Shown here one piece after another: positions 1 to 5,262 of a DNA stretch of 5,262 nt; position 1 is the stretch's first letter; each line of letters starts with the position of its first letter. Origin of the DNA: Deltaproteobacteria bacterium (GTDB lineage: Bacteria; Desulfobacterota; Dissulfuribacteria; Dissulfuribacterales; QOAL01). The stretch lies in assembly GCA_026988585.1 (NCBI GenBank), contig JALSKY010000008.1:1-5262 (forward strand), written 5' to 3'. The notes under the pieces are model-generated. The model saw only the letters and a program-made list of their open reading frames with translations. It did no database searches and was not told where the DNA came from. The translations under genes and the position numbers were made by a program.

Positions 1-207
1 TGTCCTGAACCCTGCCACCTGTCCCAAAGCATGTACTCCGGCATCGGTTCGGCCTGATGCCAGCAGGGATATCTTTTCTCCAAGGATCTTTTCTATGGCA
101 CCTTCCAGTACGCCCTGGACGGTTATAGCCTCATGCTGTCTCTGCCAGCCATGATATCCGGTGCCGAGATAGCTTATGGTAAGCCTTATGTTTCTCTGGC
201 CGGCCAC
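1..207 (-). CDS. truA: tRNA pseudouridine synthase A, N-terminal part (cut by window edge)
   Basis: TruA converts uridines 38-40 in the anticodon arm of many tRNAs to pseudouridine, in the cytoplasm. The 69 codons visible here read as the N-terminal quarter of a protein that is usually about 250-270 residues. They show the family opening [20 protein letters not shown] (residues 5-24), then a helix containing [15 protein letters not shown], then the catalytic loop GRTDAGVHA, whose aspartate (about residue 55) is the nucleophile. The frame is open to the window edge. The chosen start is a GTG at 205-207, with AAGG 11 bases upstream and an AGGTG closer in. No ATG occurs in this frame after the argC stop, so the GTG is the best choice but not certain. 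The gene follows argC with a 26-base gap on the same strand and is probably co-transcribed with it. Identity is near certain; the exact start is less so. Confidence 0.95.
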   Translation of the reverse strand, partial: MAGQRNIRLTISYLGTGYHGWQRQHEAITVQGVLEGAIEKILGEKISLLASGRTDAGVHALGQVAGFRT

Positions 208-233
208 TGCACCTACTGCCTTTTTTGTGGAGA

Positions 234-1271
234 TTATGGATAGAGTGCAGGCATGTCTATGCCTGTAGTCTCAGGGATTCCGAGCATGATGTTCATGTTC
301 TGGATTGCCTGGCCGGATGCGCCTTTGGTCAGGTTATCTATGACTGAAACCATGACCATTTGGCCATTTTCATCTACCTGGGCACCTATATCACAATAGT
401 TGCTTCCCCGGACCTGCTGTACATTAGGGAAGACTCCCTCCTCCAGTATGCGTACAAAGGGGGCATCCCTGTAAAATTGCCGGAGAGCGGAGAGGATGGT
501 TTCTGTACCTGTTCCGGCACTGGTCCTGGCATAGATTGTGGAGAGTATTCCCCGATTCATCGGCACCAGATGAGGTGTAAAGGTGATATTGACCCTTTCC
601 CCCCTTGCTGCTGAAAGCTCCTGTTCAATCTCCGGTGTATGTCTGTGCTTACCGATCTTGTATGCCTTGAAGCCCTCGTTCACCTCACAGAAGAGTGTAG
701 CCACAGAGGCCCCTCTGCCTGCCCCGCTGGTACCGGATTTGGAGTCGATTATGATAAAATCTTTATCAATGAGATTCCTTTTCAGCAGAGGAGCCAGGGG
801 GAGGATGGAGCTTGTCGGATAGCAGCCAGGGTTGGCCACCAGCTTTGCCGTTGCAATCTTCTCCCTGTAGAGTTCAGGTAGGCCATAAACCGCGGTCTCA
901 AGATACTCCGGGGCACTGTGTGGCTGGTACCACTCCTCATAAACCTGGCGATCCCGTATCCTGAAATCTGCTGAGAGATCTATCACCCTTTTACCCTGTT
1001 CTATGAAAAACGGGATCACTTCCATGGCAGTCTTGTGGGGGACTGCGGTGAACAGCAGGTCTGTCATGGAGGCAATGGCCTCGAGATCAGGTGCCATGAA
1101 TTTCAGGTCCTGAAAGGCGTGCAGAGATGGAAAGATGCTGTTTACTGCTGTTCCTGCATACTGCCTGGATGTAATGGCGGTCAGTTGGATATCTGAACGG
1201 CAGGAGAGAAGCCTCATGAGTTCGCAGCCGGTATAACCAGATGCCCCGATTATGCCTATCCTTGTGGACAT
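234..1271 (-). CDS. argC: N-acetyl-gamma-glutamyl-phosphate reductase
   Basis: ArgC catalyses the NADPH-dependent reduction of N-acetyl-glutamyl 5-phosphate to the semialdehyde, the third step of arginine (ornithine) biosynthesis in the cytoplasm. The 345-residue product has the usual length for the family. It begins with a Rossmann NADP-binding loop, [10 protein letters not shown] (about residues 6-15). The active-site cysteine sits in VANPGCYPT (C150) and the catalytic histidine region is [11 protein letters not shown] (about residues 207-217). The frame is open 13 codons further upstream to an ATG at 1308-1310. I prefer the ATG at 1269-1271 because AGGGAGGA (1277-1284) lies five bases before it and [12 protein letters not shown] is the normal N-terminus; the longer start would also lie in the T-tract of a terminator. 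It follows rpsI on the same strand, an order I associate with deltaproteobacterial lineages, and precedes truA. Both key catalytic residues are intact, so it should be functional. Confidence 0.97.
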   Translation of the reverse strand: MSTRIGIIGASGYTGCELMRLLSCRSDIQLTAITSRQYAGTAVNSIFPSLHAFQDLKFMAPDLEAIASMTDLLFTAVPHKTAMEVIPFFIEQGKRVIDLSADFRIRDRQVYEEWYQPHSAPEYLETAVYGLPELYREKIATAKLVANPGCYPTSSILPLAPLLKRNLIDKDFIIIDSKSGTSGAGRGASVATLFCEVNEGFKAYKIGKHRHTPEIEQELSAARGERVNITFTPHLVPMNRGILSTIYARTSAGTGTETILSALRQFYRDAPFVRILEEGVFPNVQQVRGSNYCDIGAQVDENGQMVMVSVIDNLTKGASGQAIQNMNIMLGIPETTGIDMPALYP

Positions 1272-1302
1272 GGTAATCCTCCCTGATAGATGGACAAAAT
1301 AG

Positions 1303-1337
1303 ATAAACAAAAAAGGGAAGGCCCTTTGACCTTCCCT
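1303..1337 (-). terminator. Intrinsic terminator between rpsI and argC
   Basis: Read on the minus strand, AGGGAAGGTC and GGCCTTCCCT form a 10-bp stem with one G-U pair around the loop AAAG (plus-strand arms 1328-1337 and 1314-1323). A run of TTTTT then G then TTT follows at once. This is a textbook rho-independent terminator for rplM-rpsI. It ends only about 31 bases before the argC ATG and 18 bases before its ribosome binding site, so it may be leaky or act as an attenuator. Confidence 0.85.
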
Positions 1338-1353
1338 GGAATATTACTGCTAT

Positions 1354-1371
1354 ACCAGCAGCTTAGCTGGT
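1354..1371 (-). other. Small hairpin at the rpsI stop codon
   Basis: On the minus strand, ACCAG and CTGGT pair around an 8-base interior starting at the last base of the rpsI TAA region; CAGC and GCTG inside can pair as an alternative. There is no T-run after it, so it is not a terminator by itself. It could protect the rpsI 3' end or be chance. Confidence 0.35.
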
Positions 1372-1757
1372 TAACGCTTGGAGTACTGATATCTCTTCCT
1401 TGCCTTGGCCAGACCGTATTTTTTACGCTCCTTGACCCTGGAGTCCCTGGTTAGAAGCCCTGCCTTCTTGAGTACGGTTCTGAGCTCTGGATCCATGATC
1501 TGCAGTGCCCGGGCTATTCCATGACGAAGAGCCTCGGACTGTCCGCTCTTGCCGCCACCCTTGACTGTAGCCCTTACATCGACTTTGCCAAGCTGTCCAG
1601 TGAGTTCCAGAGGTTGGTTGATTACGAGTATGGCAGTCTCCACATCGAAATATCTTTCCACGTCCTGGCCATTGACTGTTATCTGACCTGAGCCTGGAGA
1701 GACCCAGACCCTGGCTACAGCACTTTTTCTCTTTCCTGTTGCGTATATCCTGTCCAT
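1371..1757 (-). CDS. rpsI: 30S ribosomal protein S9
   Basis: S9 (uS9) is a small-subunit ribosomal protein whose C-terminal tail reaches the P-site tRNA. The 128-residue product is the normal bacterial length. It starts with the family signature [14 protein letters not shown] (residues 5-18), carries the glycine-rich [21 protein letters not shown] segment split around residues 65-85, and has the basic C-terminal stretch [20 protein letters not shown] (residues 109-128), ending in the conserved SKR. The ATG start has AAGGAA (plus-strand 1761-1766) three bases upstream. It lies 56 bases after rplM on the same strand, the standard pairing in bacteria. A strong terminator follows it. No anomaly was seen in length or motifs. 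Confidence 0.98.
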   Translation of the reverse strand: MDRIYATGKRKSAVARVWVSPGSGQITVNGQDVERYFDVETAILVINQPLELTGQLGKVDVRATVKGGGKSGQSEALRHGIARALQIMDPELRTVLKKAGLLTRDSRVKERKKYGLAKARKRYQYSKR

Positions 1758-1813
1758 AGATTCCTTCCCTGATCCTGCGTTATGGTATCAGCATTAACTC
1801 TATTGAGAGATAA

Positions 1814-2251
1814 CTACTTTGTATTCAGCACCAGAGGCTCAGGCTGCTGTGCCTCATGACGATGCTCAGGCCCACTGTAGATCTTAAGCTTTTTCAGCTG
1901 CTGTCTGGCAAGCTTGTTCTTTGGAAGCATCCTCTTGACTGCCAGCCTTATCATTTCTTCCGGCTTTTCTGCCAGCATCTGCCTGGCAGTGCGCTCCTTC
2001 AGCCCGCCGAGATAACCGCTATGCCTGTAATATTTTTTCTGATCAAGTTTTCTGGCAGTCAACCTGATCTTTTCAGCGTTTACTACTATGATAAAGTCCC
2101 CGGTATCCAGATGGGGAGTGTACTCAGGTTTATGTTTACCCCTGAGCCTCATGGCAATCTGGGTGGCCAGGCGGCCCAGAATCTGGTTGCTGGCATCAAT
2201 TACAAACCATTTTTTTTCAATCTGATCCACTTTCGGAAGAGGAGTTTTCAT
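1814..2251 (-). CDS. rplM: 50S ribosomal protein L13
   Basis: L13 (uL13) is an early-assembling large-subunit protein that binds 23S rRNA. The 145-residue product matches the usual length. Recognisable family segments are [18 protein letters not shown] (from about residue 13), [38 protein letters not shown], and [19 protein letters not shown], followed by the [11 protein letters not shown] tail. The start is fixed at the ATG at 2249-2251, because an in-frame TGA lies two codons upstream. The best Shine-Dalgarno (AAGGAG, plus-strand 2263-2268) is 11 bases away, longer than usual, and is partly inside a hairpin. In E. coli, L13 represses translation of its own rplM-rpsI message, so a similar control here is possible but unproven. 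The next gene upstream diverges. Confidence 0.98.
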   Translation of the reverse strand: MKTPLPKVDQIEKKWFVIDASNQILGRLATQIAMRLRGKHKPEYTPHLDTGDFIIVVNAEKIRLTARKLDQKKYYRHSGYLGGLKERTARQMLAEKPEEMIRLAVKRMLPKNKLARQQLKKLKIYSGPEHRHEAQQPEPLVLNTK

Positions 2252-2253
2252 TA

Positions 2254-2276
2254 TTCAACAAGCTCCTTGAATTGAA
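2254..2276 (-). promoter_or_regulatory. Hairpin containing the rplM ribosome binding site
   Basis: In the minus-strand transcript, TTCAA-TT-CAAG pairs with CTTG-TTGAA around the three-base loop GAG. This gives nine base pairs with a two-base bulge, just before the rplM ATG. The AAGGAG Shine-Dalgarno is half in the stem and half in the loop. This would limit ribosome access and could be a target for L13 feedback control. The structure is seen in the sequence; the regulatory role is inference. Confidence 0.5.
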
Positions 2277-2410
2277 CCTTTCGGTATTTAATTGAACTTA
2301 TCTGCCAGTCTTCACGGAAACGATGCAGAATTCTGCACCAGGCACAGTATGGATGACCGGTGCATGGAGATCTTTCCATAATGACGGGCATCAGGATAAC
2401 TAAATGAAGT

Positions 2411-2440
2411 TTGACAAAAAGTCAAGAAGAAACATATCAG
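2411..2440 (+). promoter_or_regulatory. Candidate sigma-70 promoter for the cysteine-cluster gene
   Basis: A perfect -35 box TTGACA (2411-2416) is followed after 17 or 18 bases by ATATCA or TATCAG (2434-2440), a partial -10 match. Transcription would start near 2447, leaving a leader of about 50 bases with a T-run and a C-run before the ribosome binding site. The -35 box overlaps the dyad TTGAC-N5-GTCAA, a possible operator. Confidence 0.5.
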
Positions 2441-2499
2441 TTTTTTTATCCCCCTACCTGGATTAGATTGTCTCCCTGATCAGTCTGCAAGGAGGAAAA

Positions 2500-3261
2500 A
2501 TGGAAGAGATTGTTCAGGATTCACAGAAAGAGGGGGACCTTCTTCGTCAGGAGATTCTAAGGGCCATCTATGATTTTTACCAGGAATTCATATCCGGCTA
2601 TCCTGTAGCTTGTCAGAAGGGCTGCAGTACCTGCTGCACCACCAGTGTATGTGCCACCTCTTTTGAGGCAGAGTTTCTATTGAAGGGAGCTGTTTCTCTT
2701 GGAGAAGAAGGAGCAGGTCTCCTTGCCATGGCGGACCGGGCCAGGAAAGCGGAACATTTTCAACCATCCTGCACCATAAATACCAGTGCTGATATCTGTC
2801 TGAAGGGGCACTCTCCGCCGGAAGAGGTCTCTGCCCTGAGTTTTGATCCCTGTCCATTCCTGTCAGCTCGAGGAGAGTGTTCCCTCTATTCCTGGAGGCC
2901 GTTCGCCTGCAGGGCCATGGTCTCCAGGAAGAGATGCGTTGCAGGTGGTGAGGCTGATATGCCACCATTTCTCATTACAGTGAATCTGGCAATGTGCCAG
3001 GTGCTGGAACATCTGGACAGGGATGGTTACTATGGAAATATCCTGGATCTTTTGCCAGTTGTCTCCGGCAAGATGGATGTAAGCAGTTTTCAGGGGGCAG
3101 TCAAGACCAACAGGTCCCTATCCTGTTTTGTCGTTCCGCCGGATGAGGCAGCCAGGTTCAAATCATTCATGAGGAGGTTGTCATCTGTAACTGTTGAAAA
3201 GAGCGGAAGCCAGGTAAAGGTAGGTGATCTGCTGCCAGAGGAGTGGACCCTGCTCAACTGA
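2500..3261 (+). CDS. YkgJ-family cysteine-cluster protein (putative metal-binding)
   Basis: The 253-residue product belongs to the YkgJ-type cysteine-cluster family, whose members are thought to bind zinc or iron (or an Fe-S cluster); the biochemical role is generally unknown. Visible motifs are CQKGCSTCC (C38, C42, C45, C46), then C51, then DPCPFL (C118), GECSLYSWRPFACR (C127, C137), with C146 and C166 further on. The order CxxxCxxCC, then CPFL, then C-x-LY-x-x-RPxxCR is the family signature. There are 13 cysteines in all, including extra ones at 91, 100 and 209, and the protein is longer than a minimal family member. No signal peptide or membrane segment is seen, so it is probably cytoplasmic. 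The ATG has AAGGAGG (2489-2495) four bases before it. It appears to be a single-gene unit with its own promoter and a terminator downstream. The function cannot be named from sequence. Confidence 0.85.
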   Translation: MEEIVQDSQKEGDLLRQEILRAIYDFYQEFISGYPVACQKGCSTCCTTSVCATSFEAEFLLKGAVSLGEEGAGLLAMADRARKAEHFQPSCTINTSADICLKGHSPPEEVSALSFDPCPFLSARGECSLYSWRPFACRAMVSRKRCVAGGEADMPPFLITVNLAMCQVLEHLDRDGYYGNILDLLPVVSGKMDVSSFQGAVKTNRSLSCFVVPPDEAARFKSFMRRLSSVTVEKSGSQVKVGDLLPEEWTLLN

Positions 3262-3322
3262 TACTGTATGTGTCCGCAATATGCCTTTATCCATAAAACG
3301 GTTCGGGGTGATATGGGGTTTA

Positions 3323-3350
3323 GAGGAGAGATCGGTCTCTCCTCACTTTT
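3323..3350 (+). terminator. Likely terminator after the cysteine-cluster gene
   Basis: GAGGAGAGA (3323-3331) and TCTCTCCTC (3336-3344) form a perfect 9-bp stem around the four-base loop TCGG. ACTTTTATCTCTT follows. The T-run is short but the stem is strong. It lies about 60 bases after the stop of the cysteine-cluster gene. On the other strand there is no T-run, so it fits the plus-strand gene better. Confidence 0.65.
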
Positions 3351-3374
3351 ATCTCTTCCTGACAGGAGAGACCG
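3324..3374. repeat. Cluster of mutually complementary hairpin arms
   Basis: Four related elements lie in a row: AGGAGAGA (3324-3331), TCTCTCCT (3336-3343), TCTCTTCCT (3352-3360) and AGGAGAGA (3364-3371). Elements 1+2 and 3+4 can form adjacent hairpins. Alternatively, element 2 extended to CGGTCTCTCCT (3333-3343) pairs perfectly over 11 bases with AGGAGAGACCG (3364-3374). The block separates two converging genes and may shape the 3' ends of both transcripts. Confidence 0.6.
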
Positions 3375-3406
3375 CCTCTTTGCCAGCAGCCAGGGTTACC
3401 CTCTTC

Positions 3407-3787
3407 CTATTCCAGAACAGTACAGTTGTCATATAGGGGTCTCCCATTCTTTGTCACTGATGCCTTGTTAAATCGGTCCCAGAAGGTGTATCTGCCATCA
3501 CTGTAGCGAAATCCCTTGGGTGCCCTGACCATTTGCAGCTCTCTTTCCTCCCCGTTTGGGAGCCTGAGCATCACAGGGTTCAGGGGGTTGGACGGGAATT
3601 TCACTTGCAGTTCCACCTGTCTGCCATGCTGGTCCTGGCAAAGGCACTCCAGCCATTCATCTTCACCTGTAAACGGGATCTTTCCCTGGAAGACCATCAC
3701 CATAACAGCAGCCATAATAGCTGCAGCTGCCATGCCTGCGAGCATCCAGCCGATCTCCTTGGCACCTTGACGAAAAAACTCCCTCAT
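3407..3787 (-). CDS. Membrane-anchored MliC-like domain protein
   Basis: The 126-residue product has a basic N-terminus (R2, R6, K10), one hydrophobic segment (about residues 12-34) and an outer domain predicted to face the periplasm. The C-terminal half, KGFRYSDGRYTFWDRF then NKASVTKNGRPLYDNC, closely follows the end of MliC/PliC lysozyme inhibitors (E. coli MliC has SGARYTDGIYVFW and ends in LNNC). C48 or C50 with C122 could form the disulfide typical of that fold. It differs from classical MliC in having a transmembrane anchor instead of a lipobox, and in replacing the inhibitory-loop serine (SGxRY becomes KGFRY) and the lysine of FWxKG (FWDRF). It may therefore not inhibit c-type lysozyme. 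The start overlaps the stop of the HDOD gene by ATGA, with GGAG (3796-3799) eight bases before the ATG, which indicates translational coupling. The fold assignment is fairly good; the function is open. Confidence 0.72.
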   Translation of the reverse strand: MREFFRQGAKEIGWMLAGMAAAAIMAAVMVMVFQGKIPFTGEDEWLECLCQDQHGRQVELQVKFPSNPLNPVMLRLPNGEERELQMVRAPKGFRYSDGRYTFWDRFNKASVTKNGRPLYDNCTVLE

Positions 3788-4785
3788 TGCTTGATCTCCG
3801 CAACTGCTTCAAGGGTGTGTTTATGGAGCTCTGTATCTGCTACCTTTACACCAAGTGCCAAGGCCAGGTCTTCTACCGAATCCACTGTTTCTTCTAAGAC
3901 ATCTGCCAGGCGGGGCAGGCTGACCTCCAACTCTCTTGCACCCTTCACTAGTCTCCTGATCTGATCATTCCAGAACGGATCTATCTCTTCCTCCTTGCCA
4001 TTGACGGTTTCAGAAATCGTGTTGTTCCAGAGCAGGATCGACGGGATCATAGAAGAGAGGACAACGGGTGGAATGGCCGAGTCCATGAGATGCAGCTCCT
4101 CAATCTTTGAAAGGGGACCCTCGTGAAGCCCTATTGCACATACCAGGATATCAGGCAGTTCCCATCTGCCTGCTATCCACGCCCCTGCTTCACCATGTGT
4201 CCACTTGAGGATCCTGTTTTCAATTACGGCCAGGGGTTGTTTCTCCCTGAGCCAGGTATTGAATACCCTTTCATAGGTATCGAACCACTGTTTCAGGATG
4301 ACCGGCAGGGCTATATCCTGAAACAGCGCCCCGGAGAATGCCTCTTCAGGAGACCCCATTCCTGTTAGCCTGCTGATCTTTTTCGCAAAGATCGCCCTTG
4401 TCAGGGTATCTGACCAGTATGACTTCATATCGAATCCGGTTCTGGACGGATCAGCGGTGGCCTTGACCAGGGCATATCCAAGAGTTATGGCACCTATCTC
4501 TTGGAGTCCCAGCATGGATATGGCCTTTGATATGGATGAGATTCTGCTTCTTGCGCCGTACAGGGCAGAATTTGCTACCGAGAGAATCTTGGCGCTGAGG
4601 GCTGCATCGGATTCAAGAATTTTTTGAATATCTTCGATCCCTATATCAGGATCATCCATTGCCTTCAGGACGGCAGTGACCACCTCAGGGCATGGCGGGG
4701 GTTCCAGGCCGGAGAATATCCTTTCAAAATCTCCGGTAGCAAAGGCGGAATATCTTTTCAGCTGGTCGATCTTTTTTCTGAACAT
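3784..4785 (-). CDS. HDOD-domain signalling protein
   Basis: The product (333 residues from the ATG at 4783-4785) is an HDOD-domain protein, a family related to HD phosphohydrolases but lacking their catalytic HD pair and used in bacterial signalling and regulation. Typical parts are PPCPEVVTAVLKAMDDPDIG (29-49, in two pieces), KILESDAALSAKILSVANSALYG (56-77, the family's most recognisable segment), ISKAISMLGLQEIGAI (85-100), GALFQDIALPVI (152-163, where HD phosphohydrolases have an HD) and HGEAGAWIAGRWELP (197-211). No receiver, GGDEF or other output domain is attached; the C-terminal 100 residues are helical and charged without a family I recognise. The frame extends 13 codons upstream to a TTG at 4822-4824, but neither start has a clear Shine-Dalgarno. 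I prefer the ATG. It is the first gene of a pair with the MliC-like gene and diverges from the HPP gene. Confidence 0.88.
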   Translation of the reverse strand: MFRKKIDQLKRYSAFATGDFERIFSGLEPPPCPEVVTAVLKAMDDPDIGIEDIQKILESDAALSAKILSVANSALYGARSRISSISKAISMLGLQEIGAITLGYALVKATADPSRTGFDMKSYWSDTLTRAIFAKKISRLTGMGSPEEAFSGALFQDIALPVILKQWFDTYERVFNTWLREKQPLAVIENRILKWTHGEAGAWIAGRWELPDILVCAIGLHEGPLSKIEELHLMDSAIPPVVLSSMIPSILLWNNTISETVNGKEEEIDPFWNDQIRRLVKGARELEVSLPRLADVLEETVDSVEDLALALGVKVADTELHKHTLEAVAEIKQ

Positions 4786-4858
4786 TAAAATACCATATAG
4801 TCTGAGGAGCGTGATGATCTCCAAGAGTGTTGAAAATTATTCTGGCCTATACCTACGC

Positions 4859-4887
4859 TTGGGCAGAGGGCTTGTACTTCCTGTAAT
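4859..4887 (+). promoter_or_regulatory. Candidate promoter for the HPP-family gene
   Basis: TGTAAT (4882-4887), a five-of-six match to the -10 consensus, lies 17 bases after TTGGGC (4859-4864), a weak -35 box. Transcription would begin near 4894, about 28 bases before the start codon. The 136-base gap to the divergent HDOD gene shows no clear opposite-strand promoter. Confidence 0.4.
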
Positions 4888-4921
4888 GCCATGAGAAGAA
4901 ACTGCCGAAAGGATATCTACA

Positions 4922-5262
4922 ATGGATCAAGACAAACTACACCATACCAGCCAATCTGAAAACAGTATTGTCTGGAAGATAGCCTTGTTGGGACGATTGA
5001 GGTTGTGGTTCCTGGCAAGAACCCACAGTATTCGCCTTCTTTCCTCGATCTATATCCTATCTGCAACCATTTGTTCCATGGCTGTCCTGGGCCTGGCATC
5101 TGCTTTCGTCTCCTGGAAGCTTATCTTCCCATCCATAGGGCCTACCATGTTCCTGCAATTTTATAACCCTGGTCTCGCTGTGTCTTCTCCGAGAAATACT
5201 GTATCAGGCCATATCATAGGTGCCTTGACAGGGATATTCTTTTGTTATATCGGTCATTCGCT
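4922..5262 (+). CDS. HPP-family integral membrane protein, N-terminal part (cut by window edge)
   Basis: An open frame of 113 complete codons starts at the ATG at 4922-4924, with AAAGGA eight bases upstream, and runs off the right edge. Translation gives a polar 30-40 residue N-terminus, a hydrophobic segment (about 39-63), then FPSIGPTMFLQFYNPG (69-84) and SSPRNTVSGHIIGALTGIFF (88-107). The pattern FPS-GPT followed by PRN-x-x-x-GH-x-IG is the HPP-family signature. HPP proteins are small multi-pass membrane proteins; a plant chloroplast member has been reported as a nitrite transporter, but most bacterial members have no proven substrate. Some carry C-terminal CBS domains, which cannot be judged here because the C-terminus is missing. 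It diverges from the HDOD gene. Confidence 0.88.
   Translation, partial: MDQDKLHHTSQSENSIVWKIALLGRLRLWFLARTHSIRLLSSIYILSATICSMAVLGLASAFVSWKLIFPSIGPTMFLQFYNPGLAVSSPRNTVSGHIIGALTGIFFCYIGHS

Larger units (their letters stand above)
2252..2499. promoter_or_regulatory. Divergent control region between rplM and the cysteine-cluster gene
   Basis: This 248-base stretch has no gene. It must hold the leftward promoter of rplM-rpsI and the rightward promoter of the cysteine-cluster gene. It contains a perfect 14-bp palindrome TGCAGAATTCTGCA (2324-2337), an inverted pair TGCACC/GGTGCA (2334-2339 and 2359-2364), an inverted pair ATGGA/TCCAT (2364-2368 and 2375-2379), two copies of AATTGAAC (starting near 2270 and 2290), and TTGAC-N5-GTCAA (2411-2425). 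I could not pick a convincing leftward promoter for rplM by eye. Confidence 0.6.

Noticed and set aside
1272..1310. Longer argC start at the ATG at 1308-1310
   Set aside because: It would add MFIYFVHLSGRIT, encoded partly by terminator T-tract sequence, with no good ribosome binding site; the internal ATG has a strong one.
1856..2275. Plus-strand reading frame of 139 codons opposite rplM
   Set aside because: It is antisense to an unmistakable L13 gene, has no family resemblance, and is explained by codon bias of the real gene.
2252..2499. A possible tRNA or small RNA gene in the divergent region
   Set aside because: The dyads do not form a cloverleaf and there is no TΨC-loop motif or CCA end; no terminator-like structure closes an RNA gene here.
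2588..2968. Minus-strand reading frame of 126 codons opposite the cysteine-cluster gene
   Set aside because: Low-complexity, tryptophan- and arginine-rich translation with no family features; antisense shadow of the real gene.
3224..3471. Two short overlapping plus-strand reading frames after the cysteine-cluster gene
   Set aside because: They run through the hairpin cluster and into the MliC-like gene on the other strand, have no good ribosome binding site, and resemble nothing known.
3516..3964. Plus-strand reading frames opposite the MliC-like and HDOD genes
   Set aside because: Antisense to two coupled genes with recognisable domains; serine/histidine-rich translations typical of shadows.
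4786..4824. Longer HDOD start at the TTG at 4822-4824
   Set aside because: TTG start without a Shine-Dalgarno; the extra 13 residues are not typical. The ATG also has a weak site, so this remains possible but less likely.
4917..5099. Minus-strand 60-codon reading frame at the right
   Set aside because: It is antisense to the HPP-family frame, which has a ribosome binding site and clear family motifs.

Overview
The window is ordinary bacterial chromosome of roughly even base composition. The gene order rplM-rpsI-argC-truA, together with an HDOD-domain protein, a YkgJ-type cysteine-cluster protein and an HPP-family membrane protein, suggests a member of the Desulfobacterota (former Deltaproteobacteria). 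That placement is an inference from gene content and protein flavour and is not proven. I see no insertion sequence, CRISPR array, phage gene, tRNA or rRNA.

Left block, minus strand (about 2251 down to 1): rplM (L13), rpsI (S9), argC (arginine biosynthesis) and the 5' quarter of truA (tRNA pseudouridine synthase A, running off the left edge). The two ribosomal genes are a tight pair. A good intrinsic terminator lies between rpsI and argC, only about 30 bases before the argC start codon, so argC-truA must be transcribed by read-through or from a promoter I cannot clearly see. The rplM ribosome binding site lies inside a predicted hairpin.

Middle (2252-3406): a 248-base divergent intergenic region carries several dyad repeats and a reasonable plus-strand promoter. 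It is followed by a plus-strand gene for a YkgJ-like cysteine-cluster protein with 13 cysteines, and by a hairpin cluster with a likely terminator.

Right block: a two-gene minus-strand operon (4785 down to 3407) encodes an HDOD signalling protein and, overlapping it by four bases, a small single-pass membrane protein whose outer part resembles MliC lysozyme inhibitors but has lost key residues of the inhibitory loop. Diverging from it, on the plus strand and cut by the right edge, is the start of an HPP-family membrane protein.

I found no convincing new multi-gene system. The most notable points are the HDOD plus MliC-like pair, the terminator before argC, and the structured rplM leader.
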